Positions 14,412 to 23,539 of a stretch of DNA of 61,789 bases are shown one piece after another; positions within the stretch are counted from its first letter, which is position 1, and each line of letters starts with the position of its first letter. Below the pieces are notes generated by a model. It worked only from the letters and a program-made list of their open reading frames with translations. It did not search any database and was not told the DNA's origin. This stretch comes from a virus. The stretch lies in IMG/VR virus record IMGVR_UViG_3300035698_024294, positions 1-61,789 of that record. One strand, written 5' to 3'. A program made the position numbers and the translations under genes.

Positions 14412-16852
14412 AAATATTATTAACTGATTCTTACATAGCAATTGGTGATATATCTAAAGAAGTAATACTCAGCATAAAAGCTGAGTTTACTTATAAGGAC
14501 ATGTCTCAAGCAATGACTTCAAAAGGTTTTAATAAAAGAAAGATCAAAAAAGTATGCTTTGCAAAACAGAAAGGAAGCGCTTTAGTTTTAAGAGCTGGCT
14601 TTATAAAGGAATTACTTTTATTTATTAAAACAAATGGATACTCAGTTTCAGAGTTTCAGGATAAAAGAACTAAAGTAGAAATAAAAAAGTATACAGATGA
14701 ACAGTTAAGAAAACTGTTCGATCCAAAATTCAAATATGTTAAACATCAAATTAATTCGCTTCAAGCTTTATTAAAAACAAATGTAGGAATAATAAAAGCT
14801 CCTACTTCTGCTGGAAAGACTTCTATAATAATAGCTCTTATGAAATTGGTAAATATACCAACATTAATATTAGTTGATAGTGTGTCGTTAGCAACACAAA
14901 CGCTCGAAAGACTTAATGACGCTGGAATAAATTGTGGAATTTGTTATGGTAAAGGAAAAACTGATGGAGACCATGTGATTTCCACAATCGGTTCTTATAA
15001 AAAGCTTGGTGATTTAACCAGATATCAGAGAGTGATTGTAGATGAGTGTTTTCCAGGAGATACGAAAGTATTAACAGAAAATGGAAAAAAAACAATAGCA
15101 TCTTTGGTTAGATCGAAGTCTACTGAAAAAGTTTGGTCTTTCAGCGAAGAAACTGAAGGTTTTGAACTTAAAGAAATTTATAATTGGTATGAAAAGAAAA
15201 CTGAATCTAACTTAATAAAAGTTTGGTTTAACGGAATAGATTTTATTAAATCTACCCCTAATCATAAATATTATGTTTTAGAGAATAATTGTATTTTAGA
15301 AAAAAAGGCTGAAGATCTGAAGATCGGAGATGATTGCGTTGTTATGCCTAAAAAAACAAATAATAATAGAAGCATATCTCCTAAATTAAGTGAAAAACAA
15401 TACAAAGCAGCTATAGGTATGATTATCGGAGATGGTTGTATTCATAAGACGTCAAATCTTGCAAGGTTAGTTTTCTCTCAAGGAGAGGATCAATTAGATT
15501 ACTTGAATTATAAGTTATCTCTTCTTGATAACTTATATCAAAGAGATAATATAGCTGAAGGTGTTTCTGGATATAATGAAGAAAGGATAGTATACAACAC
15601 CTCAACACAGTCTTCTCAGGATTTTCTTGATTTATATGAGAAGTTTTATGTAAATGGTGTAAAAACAATTAAAAATATTATAAAAGAAATAGACGAAGTG
15701 AGCTTAGCTTTTTGGATAATGGATGATGGATGTCTTCAAAAAAAGTCTAAGACGTATGATCTATCAACTCATTCTTTTTCAAAAGAAGATAATGAGTTGA
15801 TAATGAAAGTATTTGAAGAAAAATTCGACATTTTATCAGTATTAAGATACGATAAAAGAATTGGAAAGTATTGGATCTATATAAGAAAAGAATCAACTGA
15901 AACAGTTTCTAGATTAATTTCTAAATATGTTCCTTCCTGTATGAATTATAAGTTGCTTGATGAAGATAAGAATAATTTTAATTTTATTATTGATGATAAG
16001 GTTTCTTATGGGATAAGAAGAGTTAGAAAAATAGAAGAGTTGATTCCTAGATTCAAGAACGTATACAACATATCAGTCAAAGATAATCATAATTATCTAG
16101 TTAATGATAACTTTCTTGTGTCTAATTGTCACATCGTTGGTTCAGCAAGGTTTCAGGAGTTTTTTGAAACAACAAGTTATCCATATAGATATGGATTTTC
16201 AGCAACACCTGATGGAAATGATAAATACAGATATGCTACTATTCGCCAGCATATTGGTGGAGAGATTTTTGAGATTTTTACTGATGAGCTGATGGAAAAT
16301 GAAGTAATGTCAAGACCTAAGATTAAATTTGTTCATGTTGATTGTATTGAAACACCGTCTTGGGATGCTGCGTATGAGAAATGTATTGTAAAGAATGAAT
16401 CCAGAAATAAGAAAATTGTAGAGTTAGCTAATCAGCAAGATGTTCCAACCCTTATTTTATATAAGATTATAGAACATGGAAAGATGCTTGGTGAAATGAT
16501 AGAAGGTTCTGTTGTATTAAATGGTAAAAGTACTGTTGCTGAAAGGCAAGATGCAATTGATAGATTTAAGTCTGGAGAAATTAAGTGTTTAATTGCTTCA
16601 AATATCTTCAAGCAAGGAATTTCTATCAATAACATTCAAACTTTAATAAATGCATCTGGCGGAAAATCAAAGATAGAAGTCCTTCAGAAGATAGGTAGAG
16701 CTCTCAGGCTTCACGAAGGAAAAGATTATGCACTCGTATATGACTTTATGGACGCAGGAAATAAGTATACAGATAGACACTCTCTTCAGAGAGAAAATCT
16801 GTATAGAAAAAATGGTTTTGATGATATAGAGTTTATAGAAGTAGAAGTTTGA
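14408..16852 (+). CDS. uvsW: UvsW-like superfamily 2 helicase containing an intein
   Basis: 814 residues as translated, about 454 after excision of the 360-residue intein (residues 214-573). Starts with TTG. Helicase motifs: Walker A APTSAGKTS (~residue 135), DExH box completed only by splicing (IVDE + CHIVG), motif III FSATP, then the second RecA domain with LIASNIFKQGISI and QKIGRALRL. UvsW rewinds and branch-migrates DNA and removes R-loops in the switch to recombination-dependent replication. It is the last gene of the SSB-uvsX-GroES segment and runs up to an early-type promoter. Confidence 0.88.
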   Translation: MKILLTDSYIAIGDISKEVILSIKAEFTYKDMSQAMTSKGFNKRKIKKVCFAKQKGSALVLRAGFIKELLLFIKTNGYSVSEFQDKRTKVEIKKYTDEQLRKLFDPKFKYVKHQINSLQALLKTNVGIIKAPTSAGKTSIIIALMKLVNIPTLILVDSVSLATQTLERLNDAGINCGICYGKGKTDGDHVISTIGSYKKLGDLTRYQRVIVDECFPGDTKVLTENGKKTIASLVRSKSTEKVWSFSEETEGFELKEIYNWYEKKTESNLIKVWFNGIDFIKSTPNHKYYVLENNCILEKKAEDLKIGDDCVVMPKKTNNNRSISPKLSEKQYKAAIGMIIGDGCIHKTSNLARLVFSQGEDQLDYLNYKLSLLDNLYQRDNIAEGVSGYNEERIVYNTSTQSSQDFLDLYEKFYVNGVKTIKNIIKEIDEVSLAFWIMDDGCLQKKSKTYDLSTHSFSKEDNELIMKVFEEKFDILSVLRYDKRIGKYWIYIRKESTETVSRLISKYVPSCMNYKLLDEDKNNFNFIIDDKVSYGIRRVRKIEELIPRFKNVYNISVKDNHNYLVNDNFLVSNCHIVGSARFQEFFETTSYPYRYGFSATPDGNDKYRYATIRQHIGGEIFEIFTDELMENEVMSRPKIKFVHVDCIETPSWDAAYEKCIVKNESRNKKIVELANQQDVPTLILYKIIEHGKMLGEMIEGSVVLNGKSTVAERQDAIDRFKSGEIKCLIASNIFKQGISINNIQTLINASGGKSKIEVLQKIGRALRLHEGKDYALVYDFMDAGNKYTDRHSLQRENLYRKNGFDDIEFIEVEV
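15047..16126 (+). mobile_element. UvsW intein with LAGLIDADG endonuclease
   Basis: Starts CFPGDTKVLT (block A), has block B TPNHKYYVL, two LAGLIDADG helices AAIGMIIGDG and LAFWIMDDG, and ends YLVNDNFLVSN before Cys+1. The C-terminal residue pair is Ser-Asn rather than His-Asn. Inserted exactly in the DECH box. Confidence 0.92.
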
Positions 16853-16877
16853 TAATAAAAGAATAATATTCTATAAT
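16849..16877 (+). promoter_or_regulatory. early-type promoter
   Basis: TTGATA (one mismatch), ATAAAAGAATAATATTC, TATAAT. Overlaps the last codon of uvsW and drives the Cys-rich gene at 16908. Confidence 0.85.
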
Positions 16878-16907
16878 TATTTATAAGGTAAAAAAAAGGA
16901 AGGAAAA

Positions 16908-17249
16908 ATGGCAAAGAAAAGATTTTGTAAGGATTGTGCGAAATTCTATAGCACAGGAGAGAAATCACTATGTGAGTTCTGTTTGACTAATGATGAGGCA
17001 GATAAAGATAAATTCTCTACTCCGCCCGCTGGACATTTGGTTGTTCACTGTCAAGCAAAAGAATGTTTCACTGACTTAGAGGCAGAAAAACCTTCATTTA
17101 TTACTGGATACGATGGTCTTTCAGAACCTGGCCAGGTTCGTGTAAAGGGTTGTGCTCAGTTAAACAAGGATTTCAACTGTCCTCATTTCAGTAAAACTAT
17201 TTTAAGTATAGTTAGAAAGAATGGGTCTAAAAAAAAAGTAACTTACTGA
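16908..17249 (+). CDS. Cys-rich, probably zinc-binding protein
   Basis: 113 residues behind AAGGAAGG. Cys pairs CKDC and CEFC at the N-terminus (zinc ribbon) plus further Cys near residues 49, 53, 84 and 93. The Cys-rich start suggests a metal site; no enzyme family recognised. A very short in-frame peptide MFAKLGNMIKKS (17262-17303) follows it before the late motif. Confidence 0.55.
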   Translation: MAKKRFCKDCAKFYSTGEKSLCEFCLTNDEADKDKFSTPPAGHLVVHCQAKECFTDLEAEKPSFITGYDGLSEPGQVRVKGCAQLNKDFNCPHFSKTILSIVRKNGSKKKVTY

Positions 17250-17299
17250 AGAGCAATTTTTGGTATGTTCGCAAAACTCGGTAATATGATTAAGAAGTC

Positions 17300-17309
17300 G
17301 TAAAGATAT
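17300..17309 (+). promoter_or_regulatory. late-type motif GTAAAGATAT
   Basis: GTAAAGATATAAGTATAAC, about 33 bases before the start of the 663-residue gene. Confidence 0.5.
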
Positions 17310-17342
17310 AAGTATAACTTACAAAAAAGGAATTATACTATA

Positions 17343-19334
17343 ATGGCTAATCTTGAAGATATAATTTTTAACGAACTTAAAACCGAAGATATTACCGACG
17401 TTAATTTAGTAGAAGGGGTTCTACCTATGAACCCTATTCTCGCTTTCTATGTGCTCAAAAGAAATGTTAGAAAAAACCTTAAAAAGGTTTCTGGCGCTAC
17501 TGTTGGTAACGTCAAGAAAGCAGCTAAGAAAGCTAAAGGCGCTGCAATATTAGGTAGAGAAAAACTAAGATCTGACCTTGAATTTGAAGGTGGAAAAGAT
17601 AAAGACTCTACTGTATACAAACTCACAAAGAAACAGACAGAAGTAATGTCTGAAATTTACGAAAAGTATGGCTCATCTCTTATAAAAGACATAATGACTT
17701 TTAGAAAATCTGTCCTTGCTCCTTATCAAGTAATAAAAAGAACTGTTAAAAAGAATAAAATGCTCACTTCTACGGAAACTCTTGGTATGACAAAAGAGCA
17801 ATTTAAGTCAGCTTTGGAATCTGGAAGAAGAAAGATTGAAGCCAGAGGTCAACGTTTTGATAAGTTTGACGACTTAAAAGATAGAGTTGAAAAGCAAGAC
17901 AGAGTAATAGAAAGTCTTGAAACTGTAAAGAAAGGAATTATTTCAAATAAAAGTATTCCTCCAACAATTTTAGAAAGAATACTTAAAGAATATGATTTAG
18001 GTAAAGAAGAGTTTGAATCATATTCCTTGAATGACTTAAAAAAAGCTTTCTTTGAGATAACTAAGAATGTCGAAAAGCTTGGTGAACTTGGTGCTGATGA
18101 TTCTGCTGATAATGTCGAAAAAGCTACAGAAATAAGTAAATTAGTTCAAAGAAACATAGATCTAAGAAAAGGTAAAATAGCTAAAGAAGCTGTTGCTAAA
18201 CGATTAGAACAGAAACAAGCAGAAGCAGGTTATACAGCTTCTGATAGAACTGATGAAGATGTTTTATTAGAGTATAAGGTAGATTTAACTAAGAATAAAA
18301 ACTTTAGGCTTAGCAATGGTGGATTTAATTCAGCCCTTGGATTATATTTTTTGAGAAGAAATATAATGGAACAATTAAAGCCAGAAAAAAGAGATAGTAT
18401 TTATCGACAGACATATGTTAAAATTGTAGATAATCTTATAAAAGACGCAAAAGAAAGAAAGGCATCTCATCATACAAAAATTTCTAAGAATAAAAGTTCT
18501 GTAGAGTTTAACGATAGAGAAAGAAAAGTATGGGAGCTTAGACCTTCTGTAAAAAAACAATCTGATAAAGTTAGTGATTATGTTCAGAAACTTAAAGAAG
18601 AAGATTTCTTCAATCCTAAATTCTTTAAGAAGTCTGACCAACTTACAAAAGCAGAAAAGACAATTGAAGCTGGAGTTAAAAGATTTGAGAGAAGTCTTAA
18701 GAAAAAGCTTTCCGATGAGGATTATAAAAAACTTAAAAAATATAGATTGATAAATAATTTAATAACAGTTAGAGAAATGAAGTCTCCTGATAAGTTATTC
18801 AAAAGTCCAGAAGAGCTTCAAGGTTCAACTACTAAGAAAAAGAATTTCATTTCAGATGCTGAGTTTGAAAGAAAGATAAAGGAAATAGCTTCTGCTGAAT
18901 ATGATTCTATTTCTGAATTAAATAATGCTAAGAAAGAAGCTTCTGATTTATTTAATGCAAAGAGAGAGCAGGGTGATGATGAAGTTGCTGATAGTATGGA
19001 AAGTGTTCTTACGAAAATCAAGAGAAGAAAAGACGTTAAGTCAGGAAAATCTGATAAGACAGACATAACAATGGCCGATAATGATTTAGTTGATGCTAAA
19101 ACAATAGAGATAGAGTTAAATAAGATAATTGAAAAGAAATATGATGGTAACATAGAAGCTCTTAAGAGAGATAAATCAAGACTTAATAAAATGGTTGCTA
19201 AATATAAAGAAGAAGAAGGTGCTGACGCTGAAAGAAACCTTGAAGAGATTGAGTTCTTATTCAAGAAGTTAAGAGGAAAAGACGCTGAAGGCAAAGAAAA
19301 CAAAAAGTATGATGAAGAGGAAGAAGGTAAATAA
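17343..19334 (+). CDS. large charged helical late protein, candidate internal virion protein
   Basis: 663 residues, very rich in Lys and Glu, long coiled-coil-like stretches. Two related segments may reflect internal duplication: NPILAFYVLKRNVRKNLK (~residue 30) and NSALGLYFLRRNIMEQLK (~residue 328). The N-terminus MANLEDIIFNELKTEDITD with LVE followed by GVLP resembles capsid-targeting peptides with a prohead-protease site. It follows a late-type motif and overlaps the next gene (TAATG). Function unknown; packaged scaffold or internal protein is the inference. Confidence 0.6.
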   Translation: MANLEDIIFNELKTEDITDVNLVEGVLPMNPILAFYVLKRNVRKNLKKVSGATVGNVKKAAKKAKGAAILGREKLRSDLEFEGGKDKDSTVYKLTKKQTEVMSEIYEKYGSSLIKDIMTFRKSVLAPYQVIKRTVKKNKMLTSTETLGMTKEQFKSALESGRRKIEARGQRFDKFDDLKDRVEKQDRVIESLETVKKGIISNKSIPPTILERILKEYDLGKEEFESYSLNDLKKAFFEITKNVEKLGELGADDSADNVEKATEISKLVQRNIDLRKGKIAKEAVAKRLEQKQAEAGYTASDRTDEDVLLEYKVDLTKNKNFRLSNGGFNSALGLYFLRRNIMEQLKPEKRDSIYRQTYVKIVDNLIKDAKERKASHHTKISKNKSSVEFNDRERKVWELRPSVKKQSDKVSDYVQKLKEEDFFNPKFFKKSDQLTKAEKTIEAGVKRFERSLKKKLSDEDYKKLKKYRLINNLITVREMKSPDKLFKSPEELQGSTTKKKNFISDAEFERKIKEIASAEYDSISELNNAKKEASDLFNAKREQGDDEVADSMESVLTKIKRRKDVKSGKSDKTDITMADNDLVDAKTIEIELNKIIEKKYDGNIEALKRDKSRLNKMVAKYKEEEGADAERNLEEIEFLFKKLRGKDAEGKENKKYDEEEEGK

Positions 19335-20104
19335 TGCCATTTGTTAACGGTATCTGGATAGAACCAGATAAGAAACAAACAGAGAAACATAAAATTATAC
19401 CATCTCAGGTAAATCTTCATTTTACTTTAGGAAGAGCTGTTAATAAAACATATAGAGTAGTTTATATGGTTATTATTCAAGATAAAATGTCGATGTCTAC
19501 CGGTGCTCTTCCGTTACAAAATAGATTTATAGATCAAGAATCTTTAAAGTCATCTATTATTGCGAGTATCGAACCAGTTGATAGAGACTATATGAAACTG
19601 GTTAAGTTTTCTTCTGTTAGCGCTACATTTGAATTTAACTGGAATAAATGGTTTAACGATTCTCTGAAAAATGTTAGACCAAATAACAGACTGGCTAAGT
19701 TTGAGCAGACATTTAAGTTTAAGAAACAGGTTCCGAAGATGATTGCGTTCTCTACGACAAGAAATAATTTTGATAAGTTTATACTTAGAAAATTCAAAGT
19801 ATATATGGAAAAAAATAGAAAGGCGAGAACTTGGTTTGAGAAGTTTTTACCAAGAGAAATAAGCGGTAAGATAAGACTTGGTATTTCTACTATGTTTGAT
19901 TATGAATTTAACTGGCAGACTAATTCTATAGTTGCCAAACTTAAACCCGTATATGTTATGGGTATATTATTTTCGATTTCAGCAATAGCAAGCACTAAAA
20001 AACAGGATTATATTAAAGTAGACTTTAGTAAATCAGTTAAGAGAAAAGCTAAAAACTTTAATAGAAAAAAATGGAAGAGCTTTATAAATAGGCGCTTTAT
20101 CTAA
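19334..20104 (+). CDS. hypothetical late protein
   Basis: 256 residues, start codon overlapping the stop of the 663-residue gene. Begins MPFVNGIWIEPDKKQTEK; beta-rich with aromatic patches (FEFNWNKWFND, FDYEFNWQTN) and a very basic C-terminus. Virion protein by context. The stop is followed within 4 bases by an early-type promoter. Confidence 0.55.
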   Translation: MPFVNGIWIEPDKKQTEKHKIIPSQVNLHFTLGRAVNKTYRVVYMVIIQDKMSMSTGALPLQNRFIDQESLKSSIIASIEPVDRDYMKLVKFSSVSATFEFNWNKWFNDSLKNVRPNNRLAKFEQTFKFKKQVPKMIAFSTTRNNFDKFILRKFKVYMEKNRKARTWFEKFLPREISGKIRLGISTMFDYEFNWQTNSIVAKLKPVYVMGILFSISAIASTKKQDYIKVDFSKSVKRKAKNFNRKKWKSFINRRFI

Positions 20105-20107
20105 AGC

Positions 20108-20136
20108 TTGACAATAAAAGAATAATTTTGTATAAT
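20108..20136 (+). promoter_or_regulatory. early-type promoter for Hsp20
   Basis: TTGACA, ATAAAAGAATAATTTTG, TATAAT, with a ~55-base leader. Confidence 0.9.
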
Positions 20137-20197
20137 TAATTAAGAAAACGTTCGCTTCGTATGAAGGAACAAAAAAATACTCTATAGGAGAGTTACT

Positions 20198-20632
20198 ATG
20201 AATGAATTTTATAATTTAGGTGAAATTTTTGATGCAATGTTTGAGGATTGGGAAAAATTCTGTAGTGGGCCACTGACAAATAGCGGTGATGATATATATC
20301 ATGCTGCAAACTTCCCACCAGTGAATATCTTTATGGATGAAAAGACTAAAGATTTAAGGTTTGAATTTGCATTAGCTGGTTATGCTAAATCAGATGTAAG
20401 TATTACATTTGAAGGCGATAAGATGAAATTAAAAGTTGGAGCAAAAGAGGATGAACATTTCCTTAAAGTTTTGAAGAAAGGTTTTAAGACTTGTGCTATT
20501 GATGCAGATTATACCGTTCCAGCGGGAAAGTATAACACTGAAAGCACTATTGCCACAATGTTAAATGGAGTTCTGATTGTTCATATTTTAGCACTCGTAA
20601 AGCCAAAGCCAAGAAAAGTTAATATAAACTAA
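20198..20632 (+). CDS. Hsp20/alpha-crystallin-like small heat shock protein
   Basis: 144 residues. The alpha-crystallin domain is visible: PPVNIFMDEKTKDLRFEFAL, GYAKSDVSITFEGDKMKLKV, then a YTVPAGKYNTESTIATMLNG segment followed by VLIVHI, matching the strands before the usual A-x-x-x-N-G-V-L motif (here ATMLNGVL). The C-terminus has no clear IxI tail. Small heat shock proteins hold unfolded clients; Hsp20 genes also occur in T4-like cyanophages. Single-gene unit with its own promoter and terminator. Confidence 0.85.
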   Translation: MNEFYNLGEIFDAMFEDWEKFCSGPLTNSGDDIYHAANFPPVNIFMDEKTKDLRFEFALAGYAKSDVSITFEGDKMKLKVGAKEDEHFLKVLKKGFKTCAIDADYTVPAGKYNTESTIATMLNGVLIVHILALVKPKPRKVNIN

Positions 20633-20633
20633 G

Positions 20634-20662
20634 GTTTTATTATACCCCCCCTACAATAAAAC
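20634..20662 (+). other. hairpin with a C7 loop
   Basis: Stem GTTTTATT / AATAAAAC encloses ATACCCCCCCTAC. A run of seven C is out of character with this AT-rich DNA. It is followed by CTTTTATC; it could be a weak terminator or a binding site. Confidence 0.5.
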
Positions 20663-20675
20663 TTTTATCATTTTT

Positions 20676-20704
20676 GGAGTTGTTAGAAATAGCAACTCCT
20701 TTTT
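20676..20704 (+). terminator. terminator after hsp20
   Basis: Stem GGAGTTG / CAACTCC with a 10-base loop, then TTTTTA. Confidence 0.85.
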
Positions 20705-20740
20705 ATTGCTAAAAAATACTTATAATTGATATTTACGCAT

Positions 20741-20770
20741 AAAAAAACCCGATAATTATCGGGTTTTTTT
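20741..20770. terminator. bidirectional terminator
   Basis: A7, palindromic stem CCCGATAATTATCGGG, T8. Serves the hsp20 side and the convergent tail tube gene. Confidence 0.9.
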
Positions 20771-20785
20771 TACTAAATTTTAGAC

Positions 20786-21325
20786 TTAAAATACAGGGGT
20801 AGTATCTTCGTCTGCGCCTTTTATTGCGTAATCATATTTGAATGTTATAGCACATTCAGAAATCGTGTCGTCGTCATAAGAAAGAGCGTCACCCCAACCA
20901 ACACTTGTTGGCCAGATATAGTAAACATTCCAAAGTCTTACAATTCCGCCTGCTGGATCTAATTGAGCCATTGTTGAAGAAGTACTGTATTGAGTTTTGA
21001 AATACATTTGTCCGGTAATAGGATTATAGATACTTTGTGACCAATCGTAAAGAATTTGTCCGGCGGATTTTGCGCCAGCGATATAGTCATAAAAAGTACA
21101 TGAAAGGTCGTTGTAAGTTGGTTTACCAGCAGTAAAAACTCTTTCATTCAGTCTCTGGCTTTCAATTGGATTAAAGGTAATCTGAGGAATTGTAGCTGTG
21201 TGCATTGCAAATGCTAATTCAGCAGCATCTCCTCCGCCTGGAATTGCAGAAAACTGCATAACGAAACGATTTTTCTTTAAGGCTTCTAATGTGGAACTTT
21301 TACTTGTGGTTAATGATATAGCCAT
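20786..21325 (-). CDS. 19: tail tube protein (gp19-like)
   Basis: 179 residues, the expected length of T4-type tube protein. Starts MAISLTTSKSSTLEALKKNR behind AGGAGAAAATAA and has FVMQFSAIPG, FAMHTATIPQITFNP, TYNDLSCTFYDY and CAITFKYDYAIKG, matching the two-sheet tube fold. Tube subunits stack as hexamers inside the sheath. It stands alone on the minus strand between a terminator and an HNH gene; no sheath gene is adjacent, which is unusual since sheath and tube are normally neighbours. Confidence 0.85.
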   Translation of the reverse strand: MAISLTTSKSSTLEALKKNRFVMQFSAIPGGGDAAELAFAMHTATIPQITFNPIESQRLNERVFTAGKPTYNDLSCTFYDYIAGAKSAGQILYDWSQSIYNPITGQMYFKTQYSTSSTMAQLDPAGGIVRLWNVYYIWPTSVGWGDALSYDDDTISECAITFKYDYAIKGADEDTTPVF

Positions 21326-21346
21326 TTATTTTCTCCTAAACTAATT

Positions 21347-21356
21347 ATATCATTAC
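21347..21356 (-). promoter_or_regulatory. late-type motif, one mismatch
   Basis: GTAATGATATAATTAG on the minus strand, about 21 bases before the tail tube start. One mismatch from GTAAAGATAT. Confidence 0.4.
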
Positions 21357-21419
21357 CTTAACTCATAAATAATAAAAACGCAACAATTGTTGTCAAAGAA
21401 TTTTTTTTGAGGATATTTT

Positions 21420-21998
21420 ATGGATAGAAAAGAATACCAGAAAAGCTATAGAGAGTTACACAGAAGAGAAATAAAAGAGTATAAGAAGAAGTGGTATCAG
21501 AAGAATAAAGCAATCATTATAGATAGAGCTAAAAAATATTACCAAAAACATAAAGCTGAAATAAGAGAGAAGAACAAATCAGATTATTTCAATAAAAAAA
21601 ATGGTGACATGAACTTCATAATGAAACAGAGGATTCGTAAGTCTGTATATGACTGTGTTAAATCTGGTAGCGTCAACGTAGAACTTGAAAACCTTATAGG
21701 TATAACTATTAAAGAAATAAAAGAAACCCTTGAAGGTAAGTTTGAAGGAGTTATGAGATGGGAAAATTTCATCAACAGTTGGAGAATAGATCATATAATA
21801 CCAGACAGAGTATATAATTTTTATGATAAAAATGATATAAAGAGATGTTGGAATAAAAATAATTTATTTCCATCATTTCTTTTCAATAATTTCAATAGAG
21901 AAATAGATTGGGTATTAGTTAAAAAAAATAAGATAGAGGAATTAGTTCCTGATACTTTGTTAATAGAGGATTTTTTTGGAGTGAAGGATGAAATTTAA
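21420..21998 (+). CDS. HNH homing endonuclease
   Basis: 192 residues. Basic repeats in the first 60 residues (KKWYQKN, KKYYQKHKAEIREKNK) probably bind DNA. The HNH core is SWRIDHIIPDRVYNF with later CWNKNNLFP. Ribosome site TTGAGGATATTTT. It overlaps the next gene by 11 bases and sits at the head of the gp47 operon, so it is a free-standing intron-type endonuclease. Confidence 0.8.
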   Translation: MDRKEYQKSYRELHRREIKEYKKKWYQKNKAIIIDRAKKYYQKHKAEIREKNKSDYFNKKNGDMNFIMKQRIRKSVYDCVKSGSVNVELENLIGITIKEIKETLEGKFEGVMRWENFINSWRIDHIIPDRVYNFYDKNDIKRCWNKNNLFPSFLFNNFNREIDWVLVKKNKIEELVPDTLLIEDFFGVKDEI

Positions 21999-22284
21999 TA
22001 CTATGGTTAAGAAATTCGTATATTTCTTAGAAATGCATAACCAATATAATAAACATTATGCAGATATGATACTTGAAACAGCAGTTGCTTGGAACAAAGA
22101 AGCTCTCCTTAAAGAATTAGAACATCAGGTTCGCATCTTTATTGAGTATGACGAACAGCCAGACAAGGTTAATTTTAACTACTTACCTTTTTGTGAGATG
22201 TTTATGGTGAAATTACCACCAACCTATACGGTTGACAAAAAAAGAATAATAGTTTATAATTCAGATAGAGGTGAGAACAAATAA
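21988..22284 (+). CDS. hypothetical protein upstream of gp47
   Basis: 98 residues, MKFNTMVKKFVYFLEMHNQY; helical N-terminal half. Its 3' end contains an early-type promoter whose bases are read as codons VDKKRIIVYN. Translation ends next to the start of the gp47-like gene. No family recognised. Confidence 0.55.
   Translation: MKFNTMVKKFVYFLEMHNQYNKHYADMILETAVAWNKEALLKELEHQVRIFIEYDEQPDKVNFNYLPFCEMFMVKLPPTYTVDKKRIIVYNSDRGENK
22232..22260 (+). promoter_or_regulatory. early-type promoter inside a coding region
   Basis: TTGACA, AAAAAAGAATAATAGTT, TATAAT, embedded in the end of the 98-residue gene and 25 bases before the gp47-like start. Confidence 0.85.
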
Positions 22285-23262
22285 ATGAAAGTACTTTTAA
22301 CATCAGATTTACATATTCAATCTGGAATATATACAGATATAGGAATTGATTATATAGATTATCTATCAGTATTTTGTAAAGAGAATGGAATAAACGATAT
22401 AATAATAGCTGGCGATATATTTGAGAAATCAAGCAAAATAAATAATGATGCTTTTATTCCATTGTTTTTTAAATTTATGGAATTGAAAAAAGATGGGTTT
22501 AATATCGTTATTGTTCTTGGAAATCACGATATATTTTCAGTAGATAACGATAGTCTTGTAGAAACTTTTTCAGTATTTGGGAAAGTTGTAAAGAATTTAG
22601 AGCAAATAAAATTAGGTGGTAGAACAATAGATTTACTTCCATATACAAAAAAAGAAGATGATATTCCTTCTGGTGGAGATTTGCTTATAACTCATTTAAG
22701 TATTGCAGATTTTTCTTTTGATAATAAATATCATGTAAGTGAAAAAGCAGGTTTTACCAGAGAATTGTTCAAAGACTATGATACAGTTTTTACAGGACAT
22801 TTCCACAGACCACAAAAAAAAGGCAATGTTGTTTATATGGGTTCTCCATACCAGATGAACTTTGGAGAGATAGATCAGAAAAAAGGCTTTATCGTTTTAG
22901 ATTTAGAATCTAATAAATGGGATAGACATTTCTATACAGAAGCTCCTACATATAAAAAAATAAAAGGAGAAAACTTTCAAAACGAAGATGTAAAAAATAT
23001 GTTTGTTCAAGTTGAAATAGAAAAAAAACTTGATAATTATGTTAAGCTAAAACATCTTTTATATGAGAAAGGTGCTCTTAATGTTTCTCCTTATTTTATA
23101 GAAAACGATAAAGACTTGATTGTTGACGATGAGACAAAAATAGATATGAACTCATCAGTTCCAGTTATGGTTAAAGAGTATATTTTAGATAGCATAAAAG
23201 CTCCTAATATAGATAATAAAAAGTTAGTTAAGATTTTTGATAAAGTCCTTGCAGAAATATGA
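22285..23262 (+). CDS. 47: gp47/SbcD (Mre11)-like nuclease subunit
   Basis: 325 residues with the calcineurin-like metallophosphoesterase motifs in order: SDLHIQ, AGDIFEKS, VLGNHDIF, LLITHLS, FTGHFHRP. With gp46 it forms the Mre11-Rad50-type complex that resects DNA ends for recombination. First gene of the 47-46 operon, overlapping the next small gene by 4 bases. The late-acting UvsX, UvsW and SSB are encoded about 8-12 kb away. Confidence 0.92.
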   Translation: MKVLLTSDLHIQSGIYTDIGIDYIDYLSVFCKENGINDIIIAGDIFEKSSKINNDAFIPLFFKFMELKKDGFNIVIVLGNHDIFSVDNDSLVETFSVFGKVVKNLEQIKLGGRTIDLLPYTKKEDDIPSGGDLLITHLSIADFSFDNKYHVSEKAGFTRELFKDYDTVFTGHFHRPQKKGNVVYMGSPYQMNFGEIDQKKGFIVLDLESNKWDRHFYTEAPTYKKIKGENFQNEDVKNMFVQVEIEKKLDNYVKLKHLLYEKGALNVSPYFIENDKDLIVDDETKIDMNSSVPVMVKEYILDSIKAPNIDNKKLVKIFDKVLAEI

Positions 23263-23519
23263 TAAGGATGATTGATAGATTTGGAGCATTAGCAAAGATA
23301 TTTAATAATTATGCATCAAATGAAAGTATTGAAGTATTTGATATTTTTGTTGGTGGAGATTTAGTTGTCTTATACCTAAACAATCCTCCATTTAAAAAAA
23401 ATGAAGATATTATGATTGGAACATATGTTCCGATTTTTACTCCAACTATATACAAAAATGTTATAAGGTATGAAAGTTTTTTAAATAAATCGTTAGTGTC
23501 TACTACTACAAGGTCATAA
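23259..23519 (+). CDS. hypothetical protein between gp47 and gp46
   Basis: 86 residues, start codon overlapping the gp47 stop (ATGATAAGG). Short beta-rich protein (EVFDIFVGGDLVVLYL). Lies where T4 carries small ORFs (47.1). No family recognised. Confidence 0.55.
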   Translation: MIRMIDRFGALAKIFNNYASNESIEVFDIFVGGDLVVLYLNNPPFKKNEDIMIGTYVPIFTPTIYKNVIRYESFLNKSLVSTTTRS

Positions 23520-23539
23520 ATTACGAATGGAGAAAAAGA

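Noticed and set aside
18818-19420. 200-codon minus-strand frame
   Set aside because: Ser/Leu/Phe-rich shadow of the Lys/Glu-rich 663-residue protein.
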